DNA of 64,000 nucleotides from Candidatus Eisenbacteria bacterium (GTDB taxonomy: Bacteria; Eisenbacteria; RBG-16-71-46; CAIMUX01; JAHJDP01): assembly GCA_018831195.1 (NCBI GenBank), contig JAHJDP010000087.1:124001-188000 (forward strand). The letters run 5' to 3'. Each line of letters starts with the position of its first letter. Position 1 is the stretch's first letter. Both the position numbers and the translations under genes were made by a program. The notes under the pieces were generated by a model, which searched no databases, was not told where the DNA came from, and worked only from the letters and a program-made list of their open reading frames with translations. Of the stretch, positions 39,071 through 48,282 are shown one piece after another.

Positions 39071-39388
39071 ATGATGCCGCTGGAAGCCAAAAGATCCAGA
39101 TTTTTACTACCGGCCCTTGTCCTGTCGGCTCTTTTCGCATTTCTGGGTTTACAAGCCGCAATTGTCATTCATGATTGCCATCATCACGGCTGTCGGTGCA
39201 TGGATCATCATGAAGATTCCGATTGTCCCATCTGCTCTTGCGTTTCTAACAGCCCGGCGAGCCTAACGGTCGTCGTAACACTCACGACCAACCAAATCCG
39301 GCTCCCCTTTTCGCCGGTTCAAGCTCCGGCGGAGATCGAAGCCGACCAAGTTCCCTGCTGCGGACGCTCTCCTCCCGCCTTCTCCTGA
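39071..39388 (+). CDS. Small His/Cys-rich membrane protein, possibly metal-related
   Basis: The 105-residue protein has one N-terminal membrane span (about 11-33). After it comes a cluster 'HDCHHHGCRCMDHHEDSDC' followed by 'PICSC', all within 27 residues, rich in soft metal ligands. A Pro-rich tail ends 'VPCCGRSPPAFS'. It resembles the small membrane proteins (DUF2946-like) found beside metal efflux or uptake genes. It lies about 50 bp before the porin gene and is followed by a metal ABC system, so metal handling at the periplasmic face is a fair inference. Confidence 0.6.
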   Translation: MMPLEAKRSRFLLPALVLSALFAFLGLQAAIVIHDCHHHGCRCMDHHEDSDCPICSCVSNSPASLTVVVTLTTNQIRLPFSPVQAPAEIEADQVPCCGRSPPAFS

Positions 39389-39441
39389 TATTTATCGCAA
39401 TACATTCATCGATTAAACATCACATGTAACCAAGGAGGCGC

Positions 39442-40611
39442 ATGATGCGTTACCTCGCGGTATTTGTTATACTTGCAATCTTGGGAGCCGCCGCTCAGCC
39501 TCTGCCGGCTCAGTCATCCAGCACCGCAACCGGTGTTTCCAACTCCATGAATCCGGCCATAAGCGTCAACGGCTTGTTCTTGGGACAGGTCTCGCGGGAC
39601 AATCCCGATCACGAATTCAATAATATTAACGTGCAGGAAGCCGAAACCCGGTTCACCTCCATCGTCGATCCCTATTGGAAAGCGGCCCTCACTATTGCCG
39701 GCCACCCGGCGCATTCGCATGCGAGTCCGCACGATGCCGGGGAAGATAATCCTGACGATCAAGCGGTTGAAGAAACCAGCGCTGATTTTATCTTTCACAT
39801 AGAAGAAGCCTACATCGACGGACGGGCCCTTCCCGCCGGATTCGCCCTCCGGATGGGGAAGTTCTTCCTTCCTTTCGGCAAGCATGTTCCGCTTCACACA
39901 CATCAATTCCCCTTTGTGCATTCGCCCCTGGGCGTTTCCGCAATTCTAGGCGAGCACAGCCTGAGTGAATCCGGCGCCCAGATCACAGCCACCATCCCGG
40001 TTCCATGGTACGCGGATCTCTCGGTTTACGGCGTCGATGGGCGGGCCGGGATTTTCGATGCGGCAAACAAGAATTACGTCTTCGGCGCGTGCACCCATCA
40101 CCTTTGGGACATTGGCCAGAATTCAACATTGGGGCTCGGCGGCTCGGCGCTTCAGGGCCCGGATGGGAGGCATCCCGGCGAGTCGATCCAACTCAATATC
40201 TACGGAGCGGATCTAACATATAAGTGGGTCTCCGCGGGACAATCCAAAGGGCCCGCATTGAATTTTACAGCAGAGCTGATCGTTCCCGATTCCGAAGAGA
40301 AGGAAGGAAGCCCTCTCGGCTGGTATTTCTTCACACAGTATCGCCCTCACAGGAATTGGTGGCTTGGGGGCGCCGTCAGCCAAGCGGTCGATATTCTTGG
40401 TGGTCATTCTGATCATGAGAAAGACGAATCTGAAACCCCCCTCGGGGAAATGTGGGAATATAAATTCAATCTCACCTTTGCTCCGAGCGAGTTCAGCGCC
40501 TTGCGTGCCGAAATAGTCTTTTCCGACGACCGCGCCGGCGATGAAGACGATCTGCAATTCTATCTCCAATGGAATTTCACGATCGGCTCTCATCCGGCGC
40601 ACTTGTACTAG
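39442..40611 (+). CDS. Outer-membrane porin-like barrel with His-rich loop
   Basis: The 389-residue protein has a signal peptide ending 'LPAQSSS', alternating strand patterns throughout and an aromatic C-terminal residue ('HPAHLY'), all typical of outer-membrane barrels. The segment 'IEEAYIDGRALPAGFALRMGKFFLPFGKHVPLHTHQFPFV' resembles the constriction region of phosphate/anion-type porins (OprO/OprP group). Histidines are frequent: 'GHPAHSHASPHDAG', 'HTHQFPFVH', 'GGHSDHEKDE'. A strong AAGGAGG site precedes the ATG. The next gene is a metal-binding lipoprotein-type ABC component eleven bases downstream, so the barrel may let metal through the outer membrane. Confidence 0.8.
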   Translation: MMRYLAVFVILAILGAAAQPLPAQSSSTATGVSNSMNPAISVNGLFLGQVSRDNPDHEFNNINVQEAETRFTSIVDPYWKAALTIAGHPAHSHASPHDAGEDNPDDQAVEETSADFIFHIEEAYIDGRALPAGFALRMGKFFLPFGKHVPLHTHQFPFVHSPLGVSAILGEHSLSESGAQITATIPVPWYADLSVYGVDGRAGIFDAANKNYVFGACTHHLWDIGQNSTLGLGGSALQGPDGRHPGESIQLNIYGADLTYKWVSAGQSKGPALNFTAELIVPDSEEKEGSPLGWYFFTQYRPHRNWWLGGAVSQAVDILGGHSDHEKDESETPLGEMWEYKFNLTFAPSEFSALRAEIVFSDDRAGDEDDLQFYLQWNFTIGSHPAHLY

Positions 40612-40621
40612 GGGGTGTCAT

Positions 40622-41581
40622 ATGCCAAGGCGAATCACAAATTTATTGACGACTGTTGCGGCCATCTTCTTGTTTGCCGCACCGGCATCGCAAGCCAAGT
40701 TAAAGGTCGTGGCCTCGATTTCCGACTTGGGATGGCTCGCACAACGCGTCGGGGGCGACGCGGTTGACGTCTCCGTCCTCTGCCCCGGCAACCGCGATCC
40801 CCACTATCTCCCGGCAAAGCCATCCTTGACGCGCAAACTGCGCAAGGCCGATCTGTTGATTTATAATGGCCTGGAGCTTGAGATCGGATGGCTGCCCCTG
40901 CTGATCAACACCGCAAGAAATCCAAGGATCGAATCCGGTGGCGGCGGCGAGCTTGATTGTTCTCTTGCGTTGACGCATATCCTCGAAATTCCATCAGGCC
41001 CCGTCAGCCGCGCCGAAGGTGACATCCATCCTCTTGGAAACCCGCACTATTTGATCGATCCACGCAACGGGGCCGCCGTCGCGACGCTGATGGCCGAGCG
41101 GATGGCCACGCTCGATCCGAAGTCCGGCGGTGATTACCGGGCCCGCGCCGCCGCCCTGGTGAAGGAGATCGAAGGGAAGTTGCCGGTCTGGGAGGATCTG
41201 GCCCGGCCGGCGAGGAATCACTCCATTGTTGTTTATGCCAAACAATGGGAATACCTGACGGAGTGGCTTGGCCTCACCGCAATCTGCGCCATCGAGCACA
41301 GACCCGGTATCGCTCCATCCCCAAAGCATGTGGAGGAACTTATACAAAAAGGAAAACATCTCGGTAATTCAATCGTGATCGCAGCACCTTGGAATCATCT
41401 CGATGCCGCCCGCAACACAGCGGATCGCATGGGGGCGCCCTTCTTGATCCTTCCGCCGGCGGTTGGATCCACAGAAGAGGCGGCCGGCTATTTTGACATG
41501 TTCGATGACATTTGCTCCAAGCTGGGAACCGCGGCGGCGTCCGACTCAGCGCGGGCGAAGGAATCGGGGATAATGCCATGA
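40622..41581 (+). CDS. Metal ABC transporter, periplasmic substrate-binding protein (ZnuA/TroA family)
   Basis: The start is placed at the ATG after the porin stop, giving 319 residues with a signal peptide ending 'APASQAK'. The family pattern is clear: 'KLKVVASISDLGWLAQRVGGD', 'DPHYLPAKPSLTRKLRKADLLIYNGLELE', 'GNPHYLIDPRNGAAVA' and 'IEHRPGIAPSPKHVEEL'. The histidines in the DPHY, NPHY and IEHR segments would bind zinc or manganese. The His-rich acidic loop typical of ZnuA is absent or short. Its stop overlaps the permease start (ATGA). Confidence 0.88.
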   Translation: MPRRITNLLTTVAAIFLFAAPASQAKLKVVASISDLGWLAQRVGGDAVDVSVLCPGNRDPHYLPAKPSLTRKLRKADLLIYNGLELEIGWLPLLINTARNPRIESGGGGELDCSLALTHILEIPSGPVSRAEGDIHPLGNPHYLIDPRNGAAVATLMAERMATLDPKSGGDYRARAAALVKEIEGKLPVWEDLARPARNHSIVVYAKQWEYLTEWLGLTAICAIEHRPGIAPSPKHVEELIQKGKHLGNSIVIAAPWNHLDAARNTADRMGAPFLILPPAVGSTEEAAGYFDMFDDICSKLGTAAASDSARAKESGIMP

Positions 41582-42396
41582 ATGGATTCATTGAAATGAT
41601 GGCGGCTCCGATGGCCGTTACGCTGATCCTCGTCGCCATGCACGGGTACCTCGGAACACATGTTGTGAGGCGGGGAGTCATCTTTGTCGATATTGCACTG
41701 GCGCAGATCGCCGCCTTCGGGGTGGCGATCGCGCTTCTCCTGGGGAGCGATGTCGGCACCGATAAGGCTTTCATCGTCGGTCTCGCCAGTACTTTCATCG
41801 GCGCATTGCTCTTATCTCGAACACGGACGCACGACGCCAGGATTCCTCAGGAAGCCTACATCGGCATCATCTATGTCGTCTTCAGCGCTGCAATGATCCT
41901 GATTTTGACGGGGATCCCGCACGGAGGGGATGAAATCGACCATCTGCTTGTCGGCGCGATCCTTTGGGTGACTTGGCCCGTTGTGATCAAAACAGCCGTA
42001 CTCTACGGCATTCTCGGCGCCGGTCTCGTCTGCATGCACCGATCTTTAACATTGATCTCTGAAGATTCCGCAGCCGCCCGAAGCCGTGGACTTTCCCTTC
42101 GTACCTGGGATTTCCTTTTTTATATGGTTCTGGGCACGGTCGTGACATCCAGCGTTCAGATCGCCGGTGTGCTGCTGGTCTTTACGCTTCTGGTCGTGCC
42201 CAGCGTGATGGCCATCCGGCTCCTTGAACGGTCACACCATCGGTTTCTGTATATTTTAGGGATCGGCGTTGTGGCGGTGGTCACCGGATCGGGCGCCAGC
42301 TACATCTTTGATCTGCCGACCGGCGCCGCCATCGTCTGCACCTTTGGGCTCTTTCTGGGAGTTCAGGTGATCATGGAGATTATCTTGAGGCGGTGA
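41578..42396 (+). CDS. Metal ABC transporter permease (ZnuB/TroC family)
   Basis: The 272-residue protein starts at the ATG overlapping the binding-protein stop. It has about eight hydrophobic segments and the family loop 'RRGVIFVDIALAQIAAFGVAIALLLG', followed by 'EAYIGIIYVVFSAAMILIL' and 'TLLVVPSVMAIRLLERS'. It forms the channel for zinc, manganese or iron import. No ATPase gene is found before the terminator or elsewhere in the window, so the energising subunit must be encoded at a distance. Confidence 0.92.
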   Translation: MNGFIEMMAAPMAVTLILVAMHGYLGTHVVRRGVIFVDIALAQIAAFGVAIALLLGSDVGTDKAFIVGLASTFIGALLLSRTRTHDARIPQEAYIGIIYVVFSAAMILILTGIPHGGDEIDHLLVGAILWVTWPVVIKTAVLYGILGAGLVCMHRSLTLISEDSAAARSRGLSLRTWDFLFYMVLGTVVTSSVQIAGVLLVFTLLVVPSVMAIRLLERSHHRFLYILGIGVVAVVTGSGASYIFDLPTGAAIVCTFGLFLGVQVIMEIILRR

Positions 42397-42420
42397 TATT
42401 TCCGTCTATCCTCCGCCAGC

Positions 42421-42450
42421 GAAAAGGGAGCCGTCACCGGCTCCCTTTTC
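42421..42450 (+). terminator. Strong intrinsic terminator after the metal ABC operon
   Basis: A perfect 13-base stem (GAAAAGGGAGCCG with CGGCTCCCTTTTC) closes a four-base loop, with an A tract paired to a T tract at the base, as in bidirectional terminators. It ends the porin/ABC operon and may also serve the convergent gene at 42502. Confidence 0.88.
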
Positions 42451-42501
42451 CCGATCCTACTGGGTCGCTTCGCTAAAGCATCCAAATCCGCCGAGACCCT
42501 T

Positions 42502-43611
42502 TTAAATCATTTGGATCAGGTAGTTCTTGCTGCGGCGCTTCACACCGCCGAACCAATACGCCAGCGGCAGCATCACGACAAGCATCACCGCCAATCCGAC
42601 AAATGAGCCCAGCACCGCATACTCCCGGTAGTGGAAATCCATCCGTTTGACAAAAACGCCCAGGATCCCGATATGCACCGCATAGAAAAAGAGCGGCACC
42701 CGGCCGACAATACCCAGCCAGGCGGTCAGCCTCGGGATGATTTCTCCAAGAATCATGATGAGGGACATCATGATGCAGACCGCGCCGGTGAACCAGATAT
42801 TGTGATAGAGGCTCGGCGGGTATTTCTGATCAAGGAAGAAGGAATATTGGAAGAACTCAGAGAAGGGAAAGATGTTTCCATAGCCGCGGCTCAAGCGGAT
42901 CGCGGTGGCGATCGCCAGCGCCGCGAAGCCGATGATAAGAGTCATCGTTATCCGCTTTTTCGGCGTCTTCCAAATTTCGAGCCACCCCGTCGCCAGGACC
43001 GATCCCATCGCCCCCAAACCAAACCAGGGGATCAATGGATACTTTGTAAAGTCCCCGGCGGCGACAAGAAGCTGCATCGGATAGATCTGCCAGGAATCGG
43101 CATTGTAGGGGATCTTTAACAGAAGGGGATGAATCAGGAAGGCGGCCAGCGCGGCGGCGAGCCGAATTTGCCAGCGGGTGTTCGCCAGGAGGGCCAAACA
43201 GCACATCGCCAGGCCGATCGTAGCGATGATTCCAAAATGTTCCGGCTTGAAGCTGCTGAATCCACCCCAGGATGAATTCACCCATGTGATTTGCACGAGA
43301 ACGAGAAAAAGCCCGCGCTGCAATAAATGCCATTTGGCCTGCCGGTCCCCCTGACCGGCCTTGCGACGCCGTTGATACGAGTACCAGGTCATCGCACCGT
43401 TCATGAAGAGGAAGCCGGGCGCGCAGAGATAACCCATATATCTCAAGGAGAACTGGCCGAAGGTGGCAAAAAAAGGATCCAGCGGATCGAGGCTGTGCCA
43501 GACTGAATTCAAAAAATAATTGCAGTGCCCCAACAACATCATGACGCCGATCAATCCACGGAATTGGTCGATAAAGAGAAACCTAGGCTTTTTTTTGGTC
43601 ACCTCACCCAT
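42502..43611 (-). CDS. HGSNAT/DUF1624-type polytopic membrane protein
   Basis: The 369-residue protein has about ten hydrophobic segments. Its N-terminal 'RFLFIDQFRGLIGVMMLLGHCNYFL' matches the 'R...D.fRG' start of the heparan-alpha-glucosaminide N-acetyltransferase catalytic domain (DUF1624). That domain moves acetyl groups across a membrane in eukaryotes; the bacterial role is unclear. A late 'VPLFFYAVHIGILG' segment is also typical of this acyltransferase-like group. It stands alone between two plus-strand genes. Confidence 0.78.
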   Translation of the reverse strand: MGEVTKKKPRFLFIDQFRGLIGVMMLLGHCNYFLNSVWHSLDPLDPFFATFGQFSLRYMGYLCAPGFLFMNGAMTWYSYQRRRKAGQGDRQAKWHLLQRGLFLVLVQITWVNSSWGGFSSFKPEHFGIIATIGLAMCCLALLANTRWQIRLAAALAAFLIHPLLLKIPYNADSWQIYPMQLLVAAGDFTKYPLIPWFGLGAMGSVLATGWLEIWKTPKKRITMTLIIGFAALAIATAIRLSRGYGNIFPFSEFFQYSFFLDQKYPPSLYHNIWFTGAVCIMMSLIMILGEIIPRLTAWLGIVGRVPLFFYAVHIGILGVFVKRMDFHYREYAVLGSFVGLAVMLVVMLPLAYWFGGVKRRSKNYLIQMI

Positions 43612-43898
43612 CCCATCATCCCCAACAAGTTGTTAATTAAAGCCTTAGGGTTTAGATGCCTCACCCAACACCCTGCCCCCGGACCGCTGCATTCTGACAC
43701 GGAACATGGAGACTCCGCAAGAGCTCCCGTGGCGGGGAAAAGAATCCACATGGCTTTGGGGGACTTTCGTATCCCTTGCCATTCATGTAATCTAACCAAA
43801 GTTGTGTCCCCAGGGGGGAGGAGAGGGCACTCCGGGAGGGGAGGCAGCAGGGAATCGGTCTGCACCGATTTAAACGCTGACTTGGGGAGCGAACCAGC

Positions 43899-45134
43899 AT
43901 GATCCATCGATGTCGCCTGGGTGTTCTTGCATCACTTGTTTTAATTCTGGCTGCCGGTCACGTTTACGGAGAGGGTTCCGCGTCTCAACGGGACATTATC
44001 CCATTGAGCCGCCGGATCCTCACGGATCTCATTCCATCTTCCGCGCAAGACCCCACTCCCCCTAAGAAGAAAAGCAGCTCGAAAAAAACAAGCGGGACAA
44101 AGAAGGCAAAGCCCAAAAGGAAGGCGAATCCGATAAAGGTTTCCGGCAACTTTTTTCTCAAGTTTCTTTATACCGGCAACGCCTACAATTACTCAGAAGA
44201 GTATATCAGCGAGTTCCGCCATAGCATGAACCCCCATAAATTCGCGATGAACACGGTGGATGATCTTGTTGTCGAGCCTCGAATCGATGTGGATTTTGAA
44301 AAGAAGTTTATCAAATACGGCCCGACAACCCTCGGCGTATCTTATATCCGGTCTCAGTACACATCGAACCACAATAAATCCAAGGACTCCTTCCGAATAG
44401 ATATTAGACAGCCTGTGTGGGGCAGTGATTGGATGAGTTTTGGATATTCCCTTACACCCTATTCTTACATCCGGAAAATGTCGGATAGGCCGCCTTACGT
44501 TCCCCGCTCGACACCGATCGATTATTTCGCCTTCCAGTATACCAATAATACTTTTGCGTTTGAATACGCCCACCGGTTTTCCTATCCCTACCGGCTCAAC
44601 ATCCGGGCGGGACGGGTGATCCGTTATTACAACCAACCCCAAATGGAAAACGACAATTGGGAGTGGTACATCGGCGGCAAATTCTACTGGTACGCATCCA
44701 AGAGCTGGCGTTTCAGCGCGGAATACAGATATAGCGACGCCCCGGCGCGCGCGGCCGATTCGATCGGCGAAACGCTCGAAACTTCCGATGACTCCGATCC
44801 CTCTTTCGAACGGGACGCCTACTATATTGATTTCCGTTACGCCCCGCGCGGAAAACTGTGGATCGCGAAGTATCTGACCCTCTCACTTGCCCTTAAGGAC
44901 TACTACTTTACCAGCGACCGTGTGCTGTACCGGGATGGATACCATGTCGGCCGGTTGGATGAGATCGACACATACAGCTTTACTGTCGATACGGAAGAGA
45001 TTTATGGCCCCATAACACTTGAGCTCGGCTTTTTCTATGACGAGCGCCGGACAACATCCCCCTGGGAGGGGGTGGCGGCAGACAAGGATTATATCGATAG
45101 GAGTTTTTGGCTGGGCATGAGCTATCCCTTCTAG
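43899..45134 (+). CDS. Predicted outer-membrane beta-barrel protein
   Basis: The 411-residue protein has a signal peptide (residues 1-25, 'GHVYGEGS') and a short Lys/Ser-rich linker (about 50-75, 'PKKKSSSKKTSGTKKAK'). After the linker come alternating aromatic/polar strands to a C-terminal Phe ('SFWLGMSYPF'), the signature of a barrel recognised by the BAM complex. Tyr and Arg are abundant in the strands. A GGGGAG ribosome site precedes the ATG. The next gene starts 40 bp downstream, so the two may be co-expressed. Substrate and family unknown. Confidence 0.75.
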   Translation: MIHRCRLGVLASLVLILAAGHVYGEGSASQRDIIPLSRRILTDLIPSSAQDPTPPKKKSSSKKTSGTKKAKPKRKANPIKVSGNFFLKFLYTGNAYNYSEEYISEFRHSMNPHKFAMNTVDDLVVEPRIDVDFEKKFIKYGPTTLGVSYIRSQYTSNHNKSKDSFRIDIRQPVWGSDWMSFGYSLTPYSYIRKMSDRPPYVPRSTPIDYFAFQYTNNTFAFEYAHRFSYPYRLNIRAGRVIRYYNQPQMENDNWEWYIGGKFYWYASKSWRFSAEYRYSDAPARAADSIGETLETSDDSDPSFERDAYYIDFRYAPRGKLWIAKYLTLSLALKDYYFTSDRVLYRDGYHVGRLDEIDTYSFTVDTEEIYGPITLELGFFYDERRTTSPWEGVAADKDYIDRSFWLGMSYPF

Positions 45135-45174
45135 GCTTTGGCCCCGAATGACACAGGAAAAGAGGAGAGGAAGA

Positions 45175-47631
45175 ATGGTTCGCTTGACGACTCGATGGGT
45201 TGGGATTGGGCTCGGCGTCCTGACGGCGCTTTCCGCGGTTATTCTGATGCTTCCCGGCTGCGCGGAACAGGACCTGTACAAACCGCCGGTCTCACCCTAT
45301 GAGGTCCTTTCGGTTCTGCCGCTTCCGGCCAGCGCCGAGGATGTGGATGTTCTCGGGGATATTGCGTATATCGCCTGTGGACAGGCGGGGCTTATTACGG
45401 TGGACATCTCCAATCCGTATGCTCCTGTCATCCTCTCCCAGTTGGACACAAAGAAGTTCGCCGAATCGATTGTCGTCGCCAGCACGCCCTTCGGCGACGG
45501 GGTGATCGAAATCGCCTTTATCGTTGAAGGAACCGAGGGTGTCACAACCTGGGATGTAACCCATCCTGACAGCGTCTTCTCCTTCCATCAAGGAACGACG
45601 GCCGTCGACGGCAACGGCCTCTGCATCAAGTTGCCGGACAATCCGGGCGACCCCTATATCATTTATCTAGCCGAGAACTGGAAGGGCCTGCGGATCTTCA
45701 AGTCCGACCCCTTTGTTCCCGGTCTTCTTAATTATGAAGGCGCCTTCGCCTATGGGCGCGGCTATGCCAAAGCGGTCGCCGTGGAAGATGGTTTCGCCTA
45801 CGTGGCGGATGACGAGATGGGCGTCACGGTTTTTGACGTCCGCAACCCTGTACTCGGCCAGATGGATGTCGTCTCTTATTGCGATACCGATGGATGGTCA
45901 CGCGGTATCGCTGTTCATGACGGCATCGCCTATGTGGCCGACGGCTACAACGGCTTTGTCATCATGGAGACACACGGCGCCGAGCCTCCGGTCCCAATCG
46001 GGCATTACCTCGAAGTGTTGGGGCTCTGCCGCGACGTCGTTTATCGCGACGGCTTGGCCTTTGTCGCGGCGCAGGACGGCGGGGTGCATATCTTTGATGT
46101 GAGAAATCCGGCAAAACCCGAACACATCGGCAGCAATATCACGAGCTATGCGCAGGGCATCGCTCTTTCCTCATCCGGCTTGCTTGTTGTCGCCGACCGC
46201 TCCGATGGACTGGTTATTCTCGGCGGTCCGGGACCCTTCAATGACACAACGCCGCCGGCGGCCATCGGCGACCTGGCCGCCGTGCCGGTCGACTCGACCA
46301 GCATCCGCCTTGAGTGGCACGCGACAGGAAACGATTTGTACAATGGCAGAGCGGCGGAGTACGACATCCGTTACTCCGAGCTTGCCATCACAGAGGCGAT
46401 CTGGGATTCCTCCGCCGTCTTTAAAACCGGCTTCAATCTGACCCCTGCGACAAGCGGGACGGCTGAAAGTTATCTCGTCGAGAATCTCATCCCGGGCACC
46501 CCGTACACCTTCGCCATCAAGGTTGCCGATACAACGCCGAATTGGTCCGGGATCTCCAATGTCGCTTCGGCCGTCACCCCGCTGGGCAATGTGCCGCCGA
46601 CCCTATCGAACGGAACGGTGTCACCGGAAGCCGGCGCCCCGGAGACCCAGTTTATTTTCTCCGTTCTGTATACCGATGGAGATGGGGATGCGCCGATACA
46701 GGCCGATGTCATCATCAACGGCACAAATTACGCCATGCAGCTTGTGAGCGGCGACTACGAGAATGGGGCCACCTACCACTACGAAACGGCGCTGTCGGTC
46801 GGATCCTATGAGCACGCCTTTGCCTTTGATGACGGCGAGGGCCACGCCATTCAGACACCCCTCACGAGGGGTCCATGGGCGGGCACTGTCCTCCAGATGG
46901 GCAGCCCATTGAATGAAGTGGGCCACGGATTCAACGAAACGCTTCACACGGTCGTATTGACCCACGATTTCTGGATCAGTGATCACGAGGTAACACAGGC
47001 GGAGTATGAAGATGTCATGGGCGTGAATCCTTCCCGCTTTGACGGCGATAATCTGCCTGTGGAGAAGGTCACCTGGCTGGATGCGGTATCTTACTGCAAC
47101 ATTATTTCCGACCGGGACGGATATGAGCTTGCTTATACAATCGACGGCAGCGTCGTGACTTGGAATAAAGAGGCCGACGGATATCGTCTTCCCACAGAAG
47201 CCGAATGGGAATATGCCTGCCGCGCCGGGACACAGACGGCCACCTGCAACGGCAACCTGACGGAAGAGGCCTGCGGGGTCGATCCGGTGCTGGATGCGGT
47301 CGGCTGGTATTGCGGCAATGCCGCCTACATGACGCATGATGTCATGAGCAAGGCGCCCAACAGCATGGATCTCTATGATATGCACGGTAATGTCTGGGAG
47401 TGGTGCTGGGATATTTACATGGAAGATCTGGGGACGGATGTCGTCGTCGATCCCAGCGGTCCTCCCGGCGGCGCGCAACGCGTCGTTAAGGGCGGTTCCT
47501 GGTACTATTACGCACGCGAGTGCCGCTCCGCATCCCGTGCGCCCTATTGGCCCAACTCGCAGGATGACATTCTCGGATTCCGGGTGGCGCGGACGGTCCC
47601 TTCATCCGGGAAGAAAGTTCAGGCGCGATGA
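45175..47631 (+). CDS. Lipoprotein with LVIVD-like propeller, FN3 and FGE-sulfatase domains
   Basis: The start is placed at the second ATG, behind a GAGAGGAAG site, giving 818 residues with a lipobox 'LMLPGC' (Cys29). Residues about 40-350 hold repeated blades of the LVIVD type ('GLITVDISNPYAPVILSQL', 'GVTVFDVRNPVLGQMDVV', 'GVHIFDVRNPAKPEHIGS'). Residues about 365-465 are a fibronectin type III domain ('PPAAIGDLAAVPVDSTSIRLEW'). The C-terminal 240 residues are a formylglycine-generating-enzyme/SUMF1 fold ('FWISDHEVTQAEYEDVMG', 'YRLPTEAEWEYACRAGT', 'DMHGNVWEWCWDIY', 'VVKGGSWYYYARECRSASR'). Such FGE-like domains are often binding modules in place of true FGE. It probably acts on the cell surface. 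Confidence 0.88.
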   Translation: MVRLTTRWVGIGLGVLTALSAVILMLPGCAEQDLYKPPVSPYEVLSVLPLPASAEDVDVLGDIAYIACGQAGLITVDISNPYAPVILSQLDTKKFAESIVVASTPFGDGVIEIAFIVEGTEGVTTWDVTHPDSVFSFHQGTTAVDGNGLCIKLPDNPGDPYIIYLAENWKGLRIFKSDPFVPGLLNYEGAFAYGRGYAKAVAVEDGFAYVADDEMGVTVFDVRNPVLGQMDVVSYCDTDGWSRGIAVHDGIAYVADGYNGFVIMETHGAEPPVPIGHYLEVLGLCRDVVYRDGLAFVAAQDGGVHIFDVRNPAKPEHIGSNITSYAQGIALSSSGLLVVADRSDGLVILGGPGPFNDTTPPAAIGDLAAVPVDSTSIRLEWHATGNDLYNGRAAEYDIRYSELAITEAIWDSSAVFKTGFNLTPATSGTAESYLVENLIPGTPYTFAIKVADTTPNWSGISNVASAVTPLGNVPPTLSNGTVSPEAGAPETQFIFSVLYTDGDGDAPIQADVIINGTNYAMQLVSGDYENGATYHYETALSVGSYEHAFAFDDGEGHAIQTPLTRGPWAGTVLQMGSPLNEVGHGFNETLHTVVLTHDFWISDHEVTQAEYEDVMGVNPSRFDGDNLPVEKVTWLDAVSYCNIISDRDGYELAYTIDGSVVTWNKEADGYRLPTEAEWEYACRAGTQTATCNGNLTEEACGVDPVLDAVGWYCGNAAYMTHDVMSKAPNSMDLYDMHGNVWEWCWDIYMEDLGTDVVVDPSGPPGGAQRVVKGGSWYYYARECRSASRAPYWPNSQDDILGFRVARTVPSSGKKVQAR

Positions 47632-47665
47632 TCAGGCCTTTTGCAGAGGATCTCTAAGAAAAAAG

Positions 47666-48160
47666 TTATTCTCTACTTCCCAGGCCGGGGTCACCGTTCT
47701 TGCTTCCTCGTTCATGCGAGTGCACCCCGCGGCGGAGCAATTTAATGGCGGATTCAAGGGATTCCATCCCCGTCAGAATCCCGACGGTGACGGCGGATAG
47801 GGCGATGGCGCCGAGGAGGTGACCGAGTCCTATCGCTGCGCCGATGGCTGCCAACACCCAAATAACCGCGGCCGTTGTCACGCCCGACACGGTCCCTTCT
47901 CGCGCAAGGATCACACCAGCCCCTAGGAATCCAATCCCGGTCACCAGCTGGCCGAGAACGCGGGTGGGATCGGAGCTAGAGCTGGCGACCCCGGAACCGA
48001 GATGGATGAAAACAGCGGTGCCGAGGCATATGAGACAGCTGGTGCGAACACCGGCGGGCTTGCCGCGCAGCTGCCGTTCAAGGCCGATAATGGTTCCGCA
48101 GAGAACGGCCACCCCAATGGTGAGCCAGAAAGGGGAGGAAAAAGGATTAAAGTAGTTCAC
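47666..48160 (-). CDS. MgtC/SapB family inner-membrane protein
   Basis: The best start is a GTG with AAGGAG seven bases upstream, giving 164 residues; a longer GTG frame adds seven residues. The membrane core carries the family signatures 'GTIIGLERQLRGKPAGVRTSCLICLGTAVF', 'QLVTGIGFLGAGVILAREGTVSGVTTAAVIWVLAAIG' and 'LLGAIALSAVTVGIL'. MgtC proteins modulate magnesium or phosphate adaptation. It has a charged C-terminal tail. It converges on the lipoprotein gene before it, with a gap of about 35 bp. Confidence 0.9.
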   Translation of the reverse strand: MNYFNPFSSPFWLTIGVAVLCGTIIGLERQLRGKPAGVRTSCLICLGTAVFIHLGSGVASSSSDPTRVLGQLVTGIGFLGAGVILAREGTVSGVTTAAVIWVLAAIGAAIGLGHLLGAIALSAVTVGILTGMESLESAIKLLRRGVHSHERGSKNGDPGLGSRE

Positions 48161-48282
48161 TAAAAGACTCCTTCTGTACACCTAAGATATCAAGGCCGCC
48201 CGGCGGTCGGTCTAAGAAATTATCCCCTGTTCCCTCGTGTTGAGTCGATGGCGTGTTGAGACGACAGAGCCGTTGGAGTTTT

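Noticed and set aside
46621-47478. 285-residue open frame opposite the FGE-like domain
   Set aside because: No ribosome site, no recognisable domain, and the plus strand here encodes conserved FGE motifs. It is a shadow of a GC-rich gene.
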